Positions 10,501 to 17,387 of a stretch of DNA of 64,000 nt are shown here, piece by piece. Source of the stretch: Bacteroidaceae bacterium. Its GTDB lineage: Bacteria > Bacteroidota > Bacteroidia > Bacteroidales > Bacteroidaceae. How positions within the stretch are numbered: position 1 is the stretch's first letter; the number at the start of each line of letters is the position of its first letter. Where the stretch lies: NCBI GenBank assembly GCA_900771425.1, contig CAAGNV010000032.1, positions 1 to 64,000 of the forward strand, in the 5' to 3' direction. Made by a program: the position numbers and the translations under genes. The notes beneath the pieces were generated by a model. It saw only the letters and a program-made list of their open reading frames with translations. It was not told the DNA's origin and did no database searches.

Positions 10501-10766
10501 CAGCAGGTCAGGGACTTATGTTCCAGTCAAACGAACCAATGGAATGCTCAACACTGAAATATACAACTGATGACCTCGACCCAGCACCAGAGAAAGCACA
10601 GTATCACTCAGGTGACCTTATCGAACGTCCGTTCAGCAGTGTACACATTGCTCAGCGTCAGATGGGTATGGGATGTGTCAACTCATGGGGCGCATGGCCA
10701 CGCAACGAGTACCAGATGCCTTGCAAGAGCCGCAAGTTCACATTTGTAATCACACCTGTGAAGTAA
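7554..10766 (+). CDS. GH2 beta-galactosidase, LacZ-type, secreted
   Basis: 1070 aa from ATG 7554. The upstream in-frame start at 7440 lies inside the promoter. A signal peptide (about 1-20) is followed by the GH2 sugar-binding jelly roll (about 60-230), an Ig-like domain, the TIM barrel with acid/base E473 (WSLGNEAG) and nucleophile E536 (QCEYAHAMGNS), and a Bgal_small_N beta-sandwich from about residue 800. It should remove terminal beta-galactosyl residues in the periplasm or outside the cell. A Gly/Arg/Pro/Gln-rich insert (about 860-880, RGRRPQQGEQAMPQPQ) interrupts the small domain and is unusual. It has its own promoter and terminator. The exact glycan is unknown. Confidence 0.9.
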   Translation: MIKKLTITFAMASVAMMLTAQPAAFWNDSRRNNDNREECRSDYFAYENQYFAETFDKAKSSRFISMEGEWKFNWVKNADQRPAGFYTLDYNDKNWDAMQVPGIWEMYGYGDAIYVNTSYAWRNDWKTNPPFVKDLNNHVGSYRRWFDVPADWNGEKVYVHIGSATSNLTLYVNGQYVGYSEDSKTAAEFEISKYLKPGSKNLIAMQIMRWCDGSYLEDQDFWRLCGIARECYMYARPENHVKDVFITPDLTPDYRDGMLTVKTSLAASGRTQKISKLVFQLKDMNGVTVRETSSDVFGTDVQTLITLTDCNKWTAETPYLYRLYVLAYSGDQLVEVIPQKVGFRKIEIKHKQLLVNGQPVLIKGVDRHEMDPDKGYVVSYERMLQDITMLKKLNMNAVRTCHYPDDPRWYDLCDQYGIYMTSESNLESHGMGYGEGTLARREDYHDAHMERQYNHMKTYKNHPAIIVWSLGNEAGYGKNFEDAYDWVKQYDPSRPCQYEQAGQTGKTDIFCPMYYGYEGCEAYAQNDNPRPLIQCEYAHAMGNSIGGFKEYWDIVRKYPAYQGGYIWDFIDQGLHSTSKVTGKMIYAYGGDFGRYPASDNNFNCNGVINPDRIPNPHAYEVQYYYQNIWSKLIDKKTGKVEIYNENFFTPIQGVALYYDVQVEGVSVDGGVIDVTALGIKPLGRKTVKIKAIADAVANKTYSGKEIVCNLSYNLVNGFNNQINQYALLQAGDQIAHEQFVLTPYKYINIDNVVNAKADNKVQIEDHEVYILLTAGNIQVTFTKHNGRLAHLDVDGIEMMQEGYELRPDFWRAPTDNDFGAGMQRSLRAWKNPQMRLTSFDYKPSGSNYVVTANYEFSIMPNQPRGRRPQQGEQAMPQPQTIKLAMTYTVTAEGKVVVSEDMQVPEEAKNMPQLLRYGMEMQMPQQFDQIQFYGKGPQENYIDRNNFANIGLFNQTVAEQYYGYVRPQESGNKTQVRYWKVLNAAGQGLMFQSNEPMECSTLKYTTDDLDPAPEKAQYHSGDLIERPFSSVHIAQRQMGMGCVNSWGAWPRNEYQMPCKSRKFTFVITPVK

Positions 10767-10847
10767 CAGAATTATAAAAGTGGAATTGATGATAATATAA
10801 GATTCAGCTGGCATTCAGGCTCCGCACACCATAACGGAGTGAATATG

Positions 10848-10890
10848 TTAGAAAAGGAACTGTATCAATGTGATACAGTTCCTTTTCTAA
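10848..10890. terminator. Bidirectional terminator between convergent GH2 and GH43 genes
   Basis: A perfect 20-bp inverted repeat (10848-10867 and 10871-10890) with a 3-base centre. One arm ends CCTTTTCTAA. Placed between two convergent genes, it can end transcription from either side. Confidence 0.75.
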
Positions 10891-11030
10891 TTCAACACGA
10901 CGCACTCTCACGTCTTATAATATACATCTTCTCAAATGTAATATGAGTGCTGGTTGGTATCTTTTTCTAAGATTTGTTACTCGGAAATGTTTGATGGCAG
11001 CGGACGATAATTCTTTTCTTCCATTAGTCT

Positions 11031-11110
11031 TCTTACTACTGCGACGGTGTAGTATTCCACACCGTCGCAGTAGTGTACTGCACCGTCGTAGTAGTAAACT
11101 GCTGCGTCGA
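11031..11110 (-). repeat. Intergenic 21-bp-period repeat element (CGACGG type), copy A
   Basis: Between convergent genes. On the minus strand it consists of imperfect 21-base units with cores such as ACTACTGCGACGGTGT. A perfect 16-bp inverted repeat is formed by 11035-11050 and 11059-11074. On the minus strand it aligns with 48067-48146 (plus) at 68 of 80 positions by eye. No open frame in it looks coding. Confidence 0.75.
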
Positions 11111-11185
11111 TGTGGTAACTATGTTAGCAGTCGTGTGACAGTATCGTTCTGGCGATATTGGACTTTTGAAGTATATGCCAATGTC

Positions 11186-12298
11186 TTATTGTTTACTTTT
11201 ACTTTCCCAGTATGCTTCGATGGCCTTTGCTTCCTTGACTGTCAGATGAGTAACTGCTCCGTGCTTTTGCTCGCTGAAGTTCAGTCGTTGGAGTGGGCAT
11301 CCTTCTTCTCCGAAATGACCGATAGGGGTGAATGTACGGAAGTCGGAAGTCTCTACGAATCCGAAGTTGTGTGGATTCATGCTATAATTGTCGAACATGA
11401 GTACGTACTTGTCTTCGCCGATGCGCTTCCAACAGTTTGGGGCTTCGTGCCCACCTTTCTCGTTGTCATTATATAAGGTGTCGATTTCGTAAGGTCCTGT
11501 TATGTTGCGGCTTGTAGCATGCACAGGCGTTGCACCATGTTCGTGACTTACGAAGAACAGATGATATGTCTTGCCAACCTTGATGATGTCGCTGTCGATG
11601 ACGTTGTACTTACGCTGTGGCGCTTCGAACAGGGGCTGCGGCTTGCTTGTCATCTTTGTAAAATCGTCATTCATATATACGTAGTAAATGCGGTTTACGC
11701 CTCCACCTTCGCGTGTCGTGAAGTGGACAAGCAGTTGTTTGCGCTCTGCGTCGTACACGGTTTCGGGTGCCCACACGCATCCTACTTCAGACCAATTTAT
11801 GTCTGGTTGTGCAGGTAATGATGAGAAATCGAGGTTAGTACGTGTCCAATGTATGAGGTCGAACGACTTCATTAGTACTAATCCACGGTTGTTGCCCCAA
11901 CCGTATTTACCGTCGCGTTCCCATTCAGTATCACGGTATTCCGAGAGTTTGGAGAACCGTGGATTGTCTTTGTGCTTCTTTTGTGAGTAAATGTGCAGGT
12001 CTGTCATTGCAATGCAGAATCCTCCGTCGGGCGCACGGAAGATGTGAGGGTCGCGGATTCCGTGCTGTACGGCAATGCTGTCGCCTGATATCACGGGCTT
12101 GTCGTCATTGAGTGCTTTCCAGACGTAACCGTCGTAACTGATTGCCATGTGGAGGCTGTGGTCGGCATCTTTGTGATACACCATAAGGTATGCTCCCATC
12201 TGCTTTTCAGATGGAATCTTGTGCTTCTTGGCGTGTAAACTGCATGGCAACGCTGTCAATAGTGCGATTCCTGCAATGAATAATAGTCTTTTGTTCAT
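11186..12298 (-). CDS. GH43-like secreted glycoside hydrolase
   Basis: 370 aa with a signal peptide (about 1-23, ending SLHAKK). The rest fits a five-bladed beta-propeller of the GH43/32 type: MVYHKDADHSLHMAISYDG near the start, RDPHIFRAPDGGF (about 82-94), SFDLIHWT, VWAPETVYD (about 175-183), DSDIIKV and a HEAPNCW blade with a possible acid residue. Members usually release arabinose, xylose or galactose from side chains. It starts 46 bases after the larger GH2 gene ends, so the pair is likely one operon (minus strand). Subfamily and substrate cannot be fixed from sequence alone. Confidence 0.75.
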   Translation of the reverse strand: MNKRLLFIAGIALLTALPCSLHAKKHKIPSEKQMGAYLMVYHKDADHSLHMAISYDGYVWKALNDDKPVISGDSIAVQHGIRDPHIFRAPDGGFCIAMTDLHIYSQKKHKDNPRFSKLSEYRDTEWERDGKYGWGNNRGLVLMKSFDLIHWTRTNLDFSSLPAQPDINWSEVGCVWAPETVYDAERKQLLVHFTTREGGGVNRIYYVYMNDDFTKMTSKPQPLFEAPQRKYNVIDSDIIKVGKTYHLFFVSHEHGATPVHATSRNITGPYEIDTLYNDNEKGGHEAPNCWKRIGEDKYVLMFDNYSMNPHNFGFVETSDFRTFTPIGHFGEEGCPLQRLNFSEQKHGAVTHLTVKEAKAIEAYWESKSKQ

Positions 12299-12344
12299 AA
12301 TAGAATAAGTTTGGTTTATGTGTAATGGTTCGTTCTTTTACAGT

Positions 12345-15300
12345 CTATTTTATCAAAACTTTCTGTCCGTTAACGATGTAGAGTCCTTGGGGTAGGGCAG
12401 AAAGTGTGGGTGTCTTGTCTGTGTAGGCAATGAGTTTTCCATTGAGGTCATATACCGTGACGCCATGGAAAGCATTGTCTGTCGGTATTCTGTCAATGCT
12501 GACAACTGCATCAGAGAGTGCACGGATACCAAGTTCTGCGGCCGATGCCCATTTGTTGCCGTTTACTTCAGAGAGTGCCACGAACTTGAAGTAGCGTGCC
12601 TTAGTCATCTTGCTGAGTTTCACTTCCTGTTCGCTTCCGTTGTTGGCAAATGTGCCCTTGGCATCTGGAGTAGTGCTCCATGACGTAGGTGAGTTGCTGA
12701 AATATAGTTCGTAGTTGGCTACACGACCGTTCTGACTGCCGTCGTTACGTCCCTGATAAAGGAAATGGGTGATGTTGTATGCCTTGCGCATGTCGATGAT
12801 GATGGTGTGAGGGTGACTTGGTTCTGTTCCCCAGTAACTTGTGTGCCAGAATGTTGCCGAGTTTCCGTCTATTGCGTTCTTTGCTGCTTCGTTGCCGCCT
12901 TGCTCGCTGCTCACGCTGATAACCTGCCATACACCTTTATTTATATACATGTCGTACGAATAAGTTGACACTTGGCTCTTGGCAAGCCCTTCCTTTTCGC
13001 AGTATGTGGTGATGGTGCCGCCGTCAGTAAACGAGAAAGAGGCTGTGTACTTCTGGTAAGTTGTTCCGCCGTTTGTGCTGTAATATATTGTGGCACCTGG
13101 AGTTGTGGTGCTCAGCGTGATTCGTCCCTTATTGTATGAAACATTGACTGGCTGGCACTGAGGATTGGCGATGCGGCCTTTCTCGGTGAGTTGCTGATCT
13201 GTAAGTTTCTCTGTGAGAGGCAGAATGATAAAACCGAACGTACGGCGTGATGCCTTCAGCTCGTACTGAGAGAGTACGTCAGGTCCGCAGCTATTGTTGC
13301 CCAAACCTCTGGTTGCGGCATCGAGGCATACAATATTGTTCTTGGTGAATGTCACTTCGTAAGGGTGCTTCTTACGGTTGTCGCGGTTGGTATAGATGTC
13401 CTTTGCACGCCAATGTCCTACGGTAGAAGACATGAGTTCTGGGGCAACGACCATAAGTCCATTGCCTTCGTCGTTGGTGAGGGCAATGAAGCGAACCTCT
13501 TCGTGATTGCCGTTTTCCTGTGGCAGCACATAACCAGTCCATTGGTCCGTCACGGTACTGTGATAAAGTCCTACGTGGCAGCACTCCTTGCGGTCACGAT
13601 AGTTTTCCCAAGGTCCGCGTCCGTAGAAGGTGAATTGTTCGTAACCTTCAGGCATTTCGAATGTGTAACCCATCTTTGGCAGTACGGTCTCCTTCTGTGC
13701 TGGGTCAATGATGCTGTTTACTACGATTGCGCCGTCGGGCAGTATGCGATAAGACAAGTCGGTGGTAAACTTAGTGCCGTTTGTACCAGTGTAAGTGCTT
13801 GTTACGCTGATGCTGACTGCATTGTCCTCATTGCTTACCAACCAGTTTGATGCCTTGGCAGTAAGGTTGCGAAGCCCCATGTTGTCCCATTCTGTCTTAT
13901 GACTGCCGTCGTTGTCGGTAGGTACACGGAATGCATTGAACTTGAGGCTACTGCTGATAAGCTTCACGCCGTCGTATGTGTAGCTCTGGAGCTGCCCATT
14001 GGTCTTGGTGAATGATACCTCGAAGTTGGCACCCTTGACCGTATAAGTCGTGCTTGTTTCGCTGACGTTGATGTCGCCAGGTACGGACGTGTAGATAGGT
14101 TTATCAAGAGCCTTGCGCAGACGGAATTGTTCGGATGCTACCTCGTAACCAGCTTCTGCCCAGTCGGTTGCCTCACGCATCTTGGCACTGAATCGTATGA
14201 AATATTCTGCTCCGTCTTTTGTCTCGGTTGGCATGAGGTCGGAAATCGTAAACTTCTTGTTGTTGCCGCCGGTAATATCGACATCGATAGTGCCGTCCTT
14301 CACCTTTATGCCGTCCTCAAGTACTTCGTAGCTGAAGGCGTAGCGATTAAGGTTTGCGAAGGTCATCTTGTTCTTGATAGTGAAGATACCCTTGATGCTG
14401 TCGTTCATCACGAAGTCGGCAGGTTGGTAAATCTTCTTGACATTGAGAGCCTTGGCAGAGTATGTGTAGTCAGCAAAGATAACTCCGTTGGTGCAGAAGT
14501 TGCCGTCGTTAGGGTTGTCGCCAAAGTCGCCTCCGTATGCCCAGTATGTCTGTGAAGGTCTGTTAGGTACAGGCATGGAAAGTCCTTGATCCTTCCAATC
14601 CCATATGAACTCGCCTGCGAGAGCGGGATATTTCTCGTACAAGTCGAAGAACTCGCGCTGATTACCCATTGAGTTTCCCATGGCGTGGGTGTTCTCGCAT
14701 TGCACATGTGGACGAGGCTTCTTTCCGCTGTTGGCTTCGTTTTGTCGGTCACGTCCGATGCCTTCGATTGTACCTACGGATCCATACATGGTGCTGGTCA
14801 CGTCGCTCCAATTGCTGTTACCCTCATAGTGAGTGAGGCGTGATGTGTCGAGTGCCTTGATGGCTTTCGATACGGCTTCGAAGTTGTTTCCGCCACCTGA
14901 TTCGTTGCCAAACGACCAGAGACAGATACAACTATGGTTGCGCATCCATAGGACATGGCGCTCGTTGCGCTCAACCATGGCTGCCTTGAACTTGTCAACA
15001 CTTGATAGTCCTGTGTTGCCGTGGCACTCCACGTTCGCTTCTGCCAATACGTAGAGACCGTACTTGTCGCAGAGGTCGTACAGATAAGGGTTGTTAGGGT
15101 AGTGACTGGTACGTATGGCGTTGATGTTCAGTTTCTTCATGAGAAAGATGTCTTTCTCCATTTCTTCTTTCGAAACTGTGCGTCCGTTCTCGGTACTGAA
15201 GTCGTGACGGTCAACTCCGTGGAACTTAATTGCCTTGCCGTTGATGGCGAGTGCTCCGTTCTGCAGTACACTGACTTGACGGACACCGAGTTTGTTTCCG

Positions 15301-16346
15301 CGTACGTCAACCACCTTCTTTCCGTCCTTGAGCGTGAGCACGAGGTCGTAGAGGTTTGGTTCTTCTGCGCTCCATAGGCGTGGGTTGTCAATAGTCATGC
15401 TGATGGCCTTCTTGCCCAATGAAGATGCGTCAACAGAAGTTTCGGCAACGATGTTTGTTCCGTCCATCACCTTTACCTCGAGAGTTCCGTCAGAGAGCGC
15501 ATTGCCCTGAATGTCAGCGGTCAGCTTCACGGTTGCTGTCTTGTTACCAGTGCCGAGGGTAGTTGTGGCAAAGTAGTCGCGTACCTGAGTCTTCGGTGCT
15601 GACCACAGGAAGACGTCGCGGGTGATACCTGTGAGTCGCCAGTAGTCCTGATCTTCAAGGAATGATCCGCTCGTGAATCGGTAAACCTGAACTGCAATGG
15701 TGTTCTCGCCCTTGACGAGCTTATCTGTAATCTTCCATTCAGAAGGAAGATATGAGTCTTCGGCATAGCCAACGAACTGGCCGTTAACCCATACATAGTA
15801 TCCGTGACCGGCTCCGTTAAAACGAACGTACACGTCGCGCCCGTCCCATGACTGTGGAACCGTGAACGTACGTCGGTAACTGCCCACCGGGTTCTTCATA
15901 TTACTATTATAGGTGAACCATCCTGGACGGTCGGCCATGACGCTATAAGTTGAGTTGTTATAGCTGAAAGGGTAGTTTACGTTGGTATATAGAGGCTTGT
16001 CCCAACTCTTGCCGTGACGAATGCCGTACACTTGCCATGTGGCAGGTACGTCGATATTATCCCATGCGGCATCGTTGTAAGATGTCTGCTCGAAGCCTTT
16101 CGGACGGAGCGAAGGGTCTTTAACCCAACGGAACTTCCAGACACCGTTGAGCGACTGATAATATGGTGATTGCTCAATTTGATTGACACTGACAGACGCT
16201 TCGTCAGCAAATGGAATAGCGAGCGTATGTGCAGGTTCGCGGTTAAGACTGTTGATGCTCACGTCGTCCCATTCGTTCATCGTCTGTGCATTGAGAGTAA
16301 GTGTAGTAGTTAGGAGCAGGGCTCCAAGGGTTAGTTTACATTTCAT
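12345..16346 (-). CDS. Multidomain GH2 beta-galactosidase with CBM32-like module and C-terminal tail
   Basis: 1333 aa from ATG 16346. The longer frame to 16424 overlaps the promoter. A signal peptide (1-20, ending LNAQ) precedes GH2 N-terminal, Ig and TIM-barrel domains with acid/base E482 (SFGNESGGG) and nucleophile E551 in QCENTHAMGNS, where most LacZ proteins have CEYAHAMGN. A Bgal_small_N domain (about 790-1040), a chitobiase/Fn3-like module (about 1070-1140, IYYSTNGGTTYQ) and an F5/8 type C (CBM32) module (about 1150-1270) follow. The protein ends in a tail, VYDLNGK...LPQGLYIVNGQKVLIK, like other secreted proteins here. Likely acts on complex galactosides. Confidence 0.88.
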   Translation of the reverse strand: MKCKLTLGALLLTTTLTLNAQTMNEWDDVSINSLNREPAHTLAIPFADEASVSVNQIEQSPYYQSLNGVWKFRWVKDPSLRPKGFEQTSYNDAAWDNIDVPATWQVYGIRHGKSWDKPLYTNVNYPFSYNNSTYSVMADRPGWFTYNSNMKNPVGSYRRTFTVPQSWDGRDVYVRFNGAGHGYYVWVNGQFVGYAEDSYLPSEWKITDKLVKGENTIAVQVYRFTSGSFLEDQDYWRLTGITRDVFLWSAPKTQVRDYFATTTLGTGNKTATVKLTADIQGNALSDGTLEVKVMDGTNIVAETSVDASSLGKKAISMTIDNPRLWSAEEPNLYDLVLTLKDGKKVVDVRGNKLGVRQVSVLQNGALAINGKAIKFHGVDRHDFSTENGRTVSKEEMEKDIFLMKKLNINAIRTSHYPNNPYLYDLCDKYGLYVLAEANVECHGNTGLSSVDKFKAAMVERNERHVLWMRNHSCICLWSFGNESGGGNNFEAVSKAIKALDTSRLTHYEGNSNWSDVTSTMYGSVGTIEGIGRDRQNEANSGKKPRPHVQCENTHAMGNSMGNQREFFDLYEKYPALAGEFIWDWKDQGLSMPVPNRPSQTYWAYGGDFGDNPNDGNFCTNGVIFADYTYSAKALNVKKIYQPADFVMNDSIKGIFTIKNKMTFANLNRYAFSYEVLEDGIKVKDGTIDVDITGGNNKKFTISDLMPTETKDGAEYFIRFSAKMREATDWAEAGYEVASEQFRLRKALDKPIYTSVPGDINVSETSTTYTVKGANFEVSFTKTNGQLQSYTYDGVKLISSSLKFNAFRVPTDNDGSHKTEWDNMGLRNLTAKASNWLVSNEDNAVSISVTSTYTGTNGTKFTTDLSYRILPDGAIVVNSIIDPAQKETVLPKMGYTFEMPEGYEQFTFYGRGPWENYRDRKECCHVGLYHSTVTDQWTGYVLPQENGNHEEVRFIALTNDEGNGLMVVAPELMSSTVGHWRAKDIYTNRDNRKKHPYEVTFTKNNIVCLDAATRGLGNNSCGPDVLSQYELKASRRTFGFIILPLTEKLTDQQLTEKGRIANPQCQPVNVSYNKGRITLSTTTPGATIYYSTNGGTTYQKYTASFSFTDGGTITTYCEKEGLAKSQVSTYSYDMYINKGVWQVISVSSEQGGNEAAKNAIDGNSATFWHTSYWGTEPSHPHTIIIDMRKAYNITHFLYQGRNDGSQNGRVANYELYFSNSPTSWSTTPDAKGTFANNGSEQEVKLSKMTKARYFKFVALSEVNGNKWASAAELGIRALSDAVVSIDRIPTDNAFHGVTVYDLNGKLIAYTDKTPTLSALPQGLYIVNGQKVLIK

Positions 16347-16394
16347 GATTGTTTGATTTGATTGTTTATCGATTTGAATTATGTTTGATGTGTG

Positions 16395-16402
16395 CAAAGT
16401 TA
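16395..16402 (-). promoter_or_regulatory. -7 box of the second GH2 gene
   Basis: TAACTTTG on the minus strand, with about 49 bases to the ATG at 16346. The -33 region has no clear TTTG, as might be expected of an activator-dependent promoter (inference). Confidence 0.5.
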
Positions 16403-16515
16403 CGAAAAATATGTGAGTTGGCATTGTTCCCGACGGCTTAATTTGGTCATAGGTGTGTTTTAATCATAAAAATAGTTGAGTTTCTCATTAATATGAATAG
16501 GTGTCTGAAGTAATT

Positions 16516-16581
16516 AGCGCTTGTACGGACATTCGTAAGTGCTTGTGATGGCCTTTACAAGTGCTTGTAAATACAAAAACG
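16516..16581 (-). repeat. Intergenic 22-bp-period array (TTACRWGWGC type), three units
   Basis: Units start at 16516, 16538 and 16560. Each opens with AGYGCTTGT and is 22 bases long, with the middle diverged. The array lies 3' of the lipocalin gene and merges with its terminator. Unit content resembles the arrays at 28961-29026 and 51609-51652. Confidence 0.6.
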
Positions 16582-16612
16582 TATGGACGTGTGCCTCATC
16601 GCGTCCATACGT
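16573..16612 (-). terminator. Terminator after the lipocalin gene
   Basis: A perfect 11-bp stem (16579-16589 with 16602-16612, ACGTATGGACG/CGTCCATACGT), followed on the minus strand by TTTTTGTATTT. Confidence 0.8.
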
Positions 16613-16620
16613 CTCATTGT

Positions 16621-17172
16621 CTATGATGCGCTCTTGTCTTTCGCTTTCCCGTTGATGTTGCGTGACTGGTCAACCCAGATTAGCCGTTCGGTGTTGTAAC
16701 CACGTTCCTCAGCCTCTTTCAATATCTTCTCTTTCACGGCATTGGTTATGGTCGGCGTACGTGACAGGATCCATAGGTACTTGTCGGAACTCGACCCAAT
16801 CAGCGCGTACGAATAGTCGGGTGCGAGCATCATGACGCGGTAGTCGGAGTAGAATGGTCCGAAGAACGATACTCGCAGCAGTCCGGCGGTATTCGTAGTC
16901 TTTGCTTTTCCAATAGCATACTTGCGCTTTCCGTTCTTCCATCCAGAGTTCTCTACCACGAGAGTTCCGTCGTCGTTCTTGGTGTAGTAGGCTGTCGTGC
17001 TTTCCTGGCCACGCTCGAATTTGTGGTCGAACCGTGCAATCTCGTACCACTTTCCGAGAAACCGTTCAAATTGTTTGATGGCAACAGTTGAATTGTCGAT
17101 GTCGTCATCAGCCATTGCAGGGACGATGGGCAAGAGTCCGCACAGCATCGTCGTCAGTAAAATGTTACTCAT
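16621..17172 (-). CDS. blc: Lipocalin family protein (Blc-like)
   Basis: 183 aa. A signal peptide (about 1-21) has no lipobox cysteine, so unlike E. coli Blc this is probably periplasmic rather than a lipoprotein. The lipocalin signature GKWYEIARFDHKFERG is at about 41-56, followed by strands matching bacterial Blc (YYTKNDDGTLVVENSGW, VSFFGPFYSDYRVMMLAPDYSYALIGSSS, YLWILSRTPT). Lipocalins bind small lipids in an eight-stranded barrel. The Blc group is linked to membrane lipid storage or transport under stress. It is monocistronic with its own terminator. Confidence 0.9.
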   Translation of the reverse strand: MSNILLTTMLCGLLPIVPAMADDDIDNSTVAIKQFERFLGKWYEIARFDHKFERGQESTTAYYTKNDDGTLVVENSGWKNGKRKYAIGKAKTTNTAGLLRVSFFGPFYSDYRVMMLAPDYSYALIGSSSDKYLWILSRTPTITNAVKEKILKEAEERGYNTERLIWVDQSRNINGKAKDKSAS

Positions 17173-17246
17173 AATGTGTTTGTGCTTTTAGAATTTTACA
17201 TTGATTTGTACTTGTCGTTTTTTTGAGGCTTTGTTGTTTCCGGTGG

Positions 17247-17254
17247 CAAAGTTA
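17247..17254 (-). promoter_or_regulatory. -7 box of the lipocalin gene
   Basis: TAACTTTG on the minus strand, about 75 bases before the ATG at 17172. The -33 element is weak. Confidence 0.5.
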
Positions 17255-17327
17255 GGGCAGATAATCGTACATAACAGTACTCCTTTAACGCTTTTTATCG
17301 ATAACAACTATTGAAAAACTCAATAGG

Positions 17328-17361
17328 TTGCATATCGTATTAAATCTTTTTCGTAACTTTG
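17328..17361 (+). promoter_or_regulatory. Promoter of the PBP1a gene
   Basis: TAACTTTG at 17354-17361 with TTG at 17328-17330, 23 bp upstream (slightly long). The leader to ATG 17388 is about 20 bases. Confidence 0.6.
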
Positions 17362-17387
17362 CACTTCAAACAATCAATTCTGACGAT

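Noticed and set aside
10943..11476. Plus-strand open frame of 177 codons between the GH2 and GH43 genes
   Set aside because: Its first part is the periodic repeat element and the rest is antisense to the GH43 gene. Arg/Ser/Leu-rich composition, no promoter.
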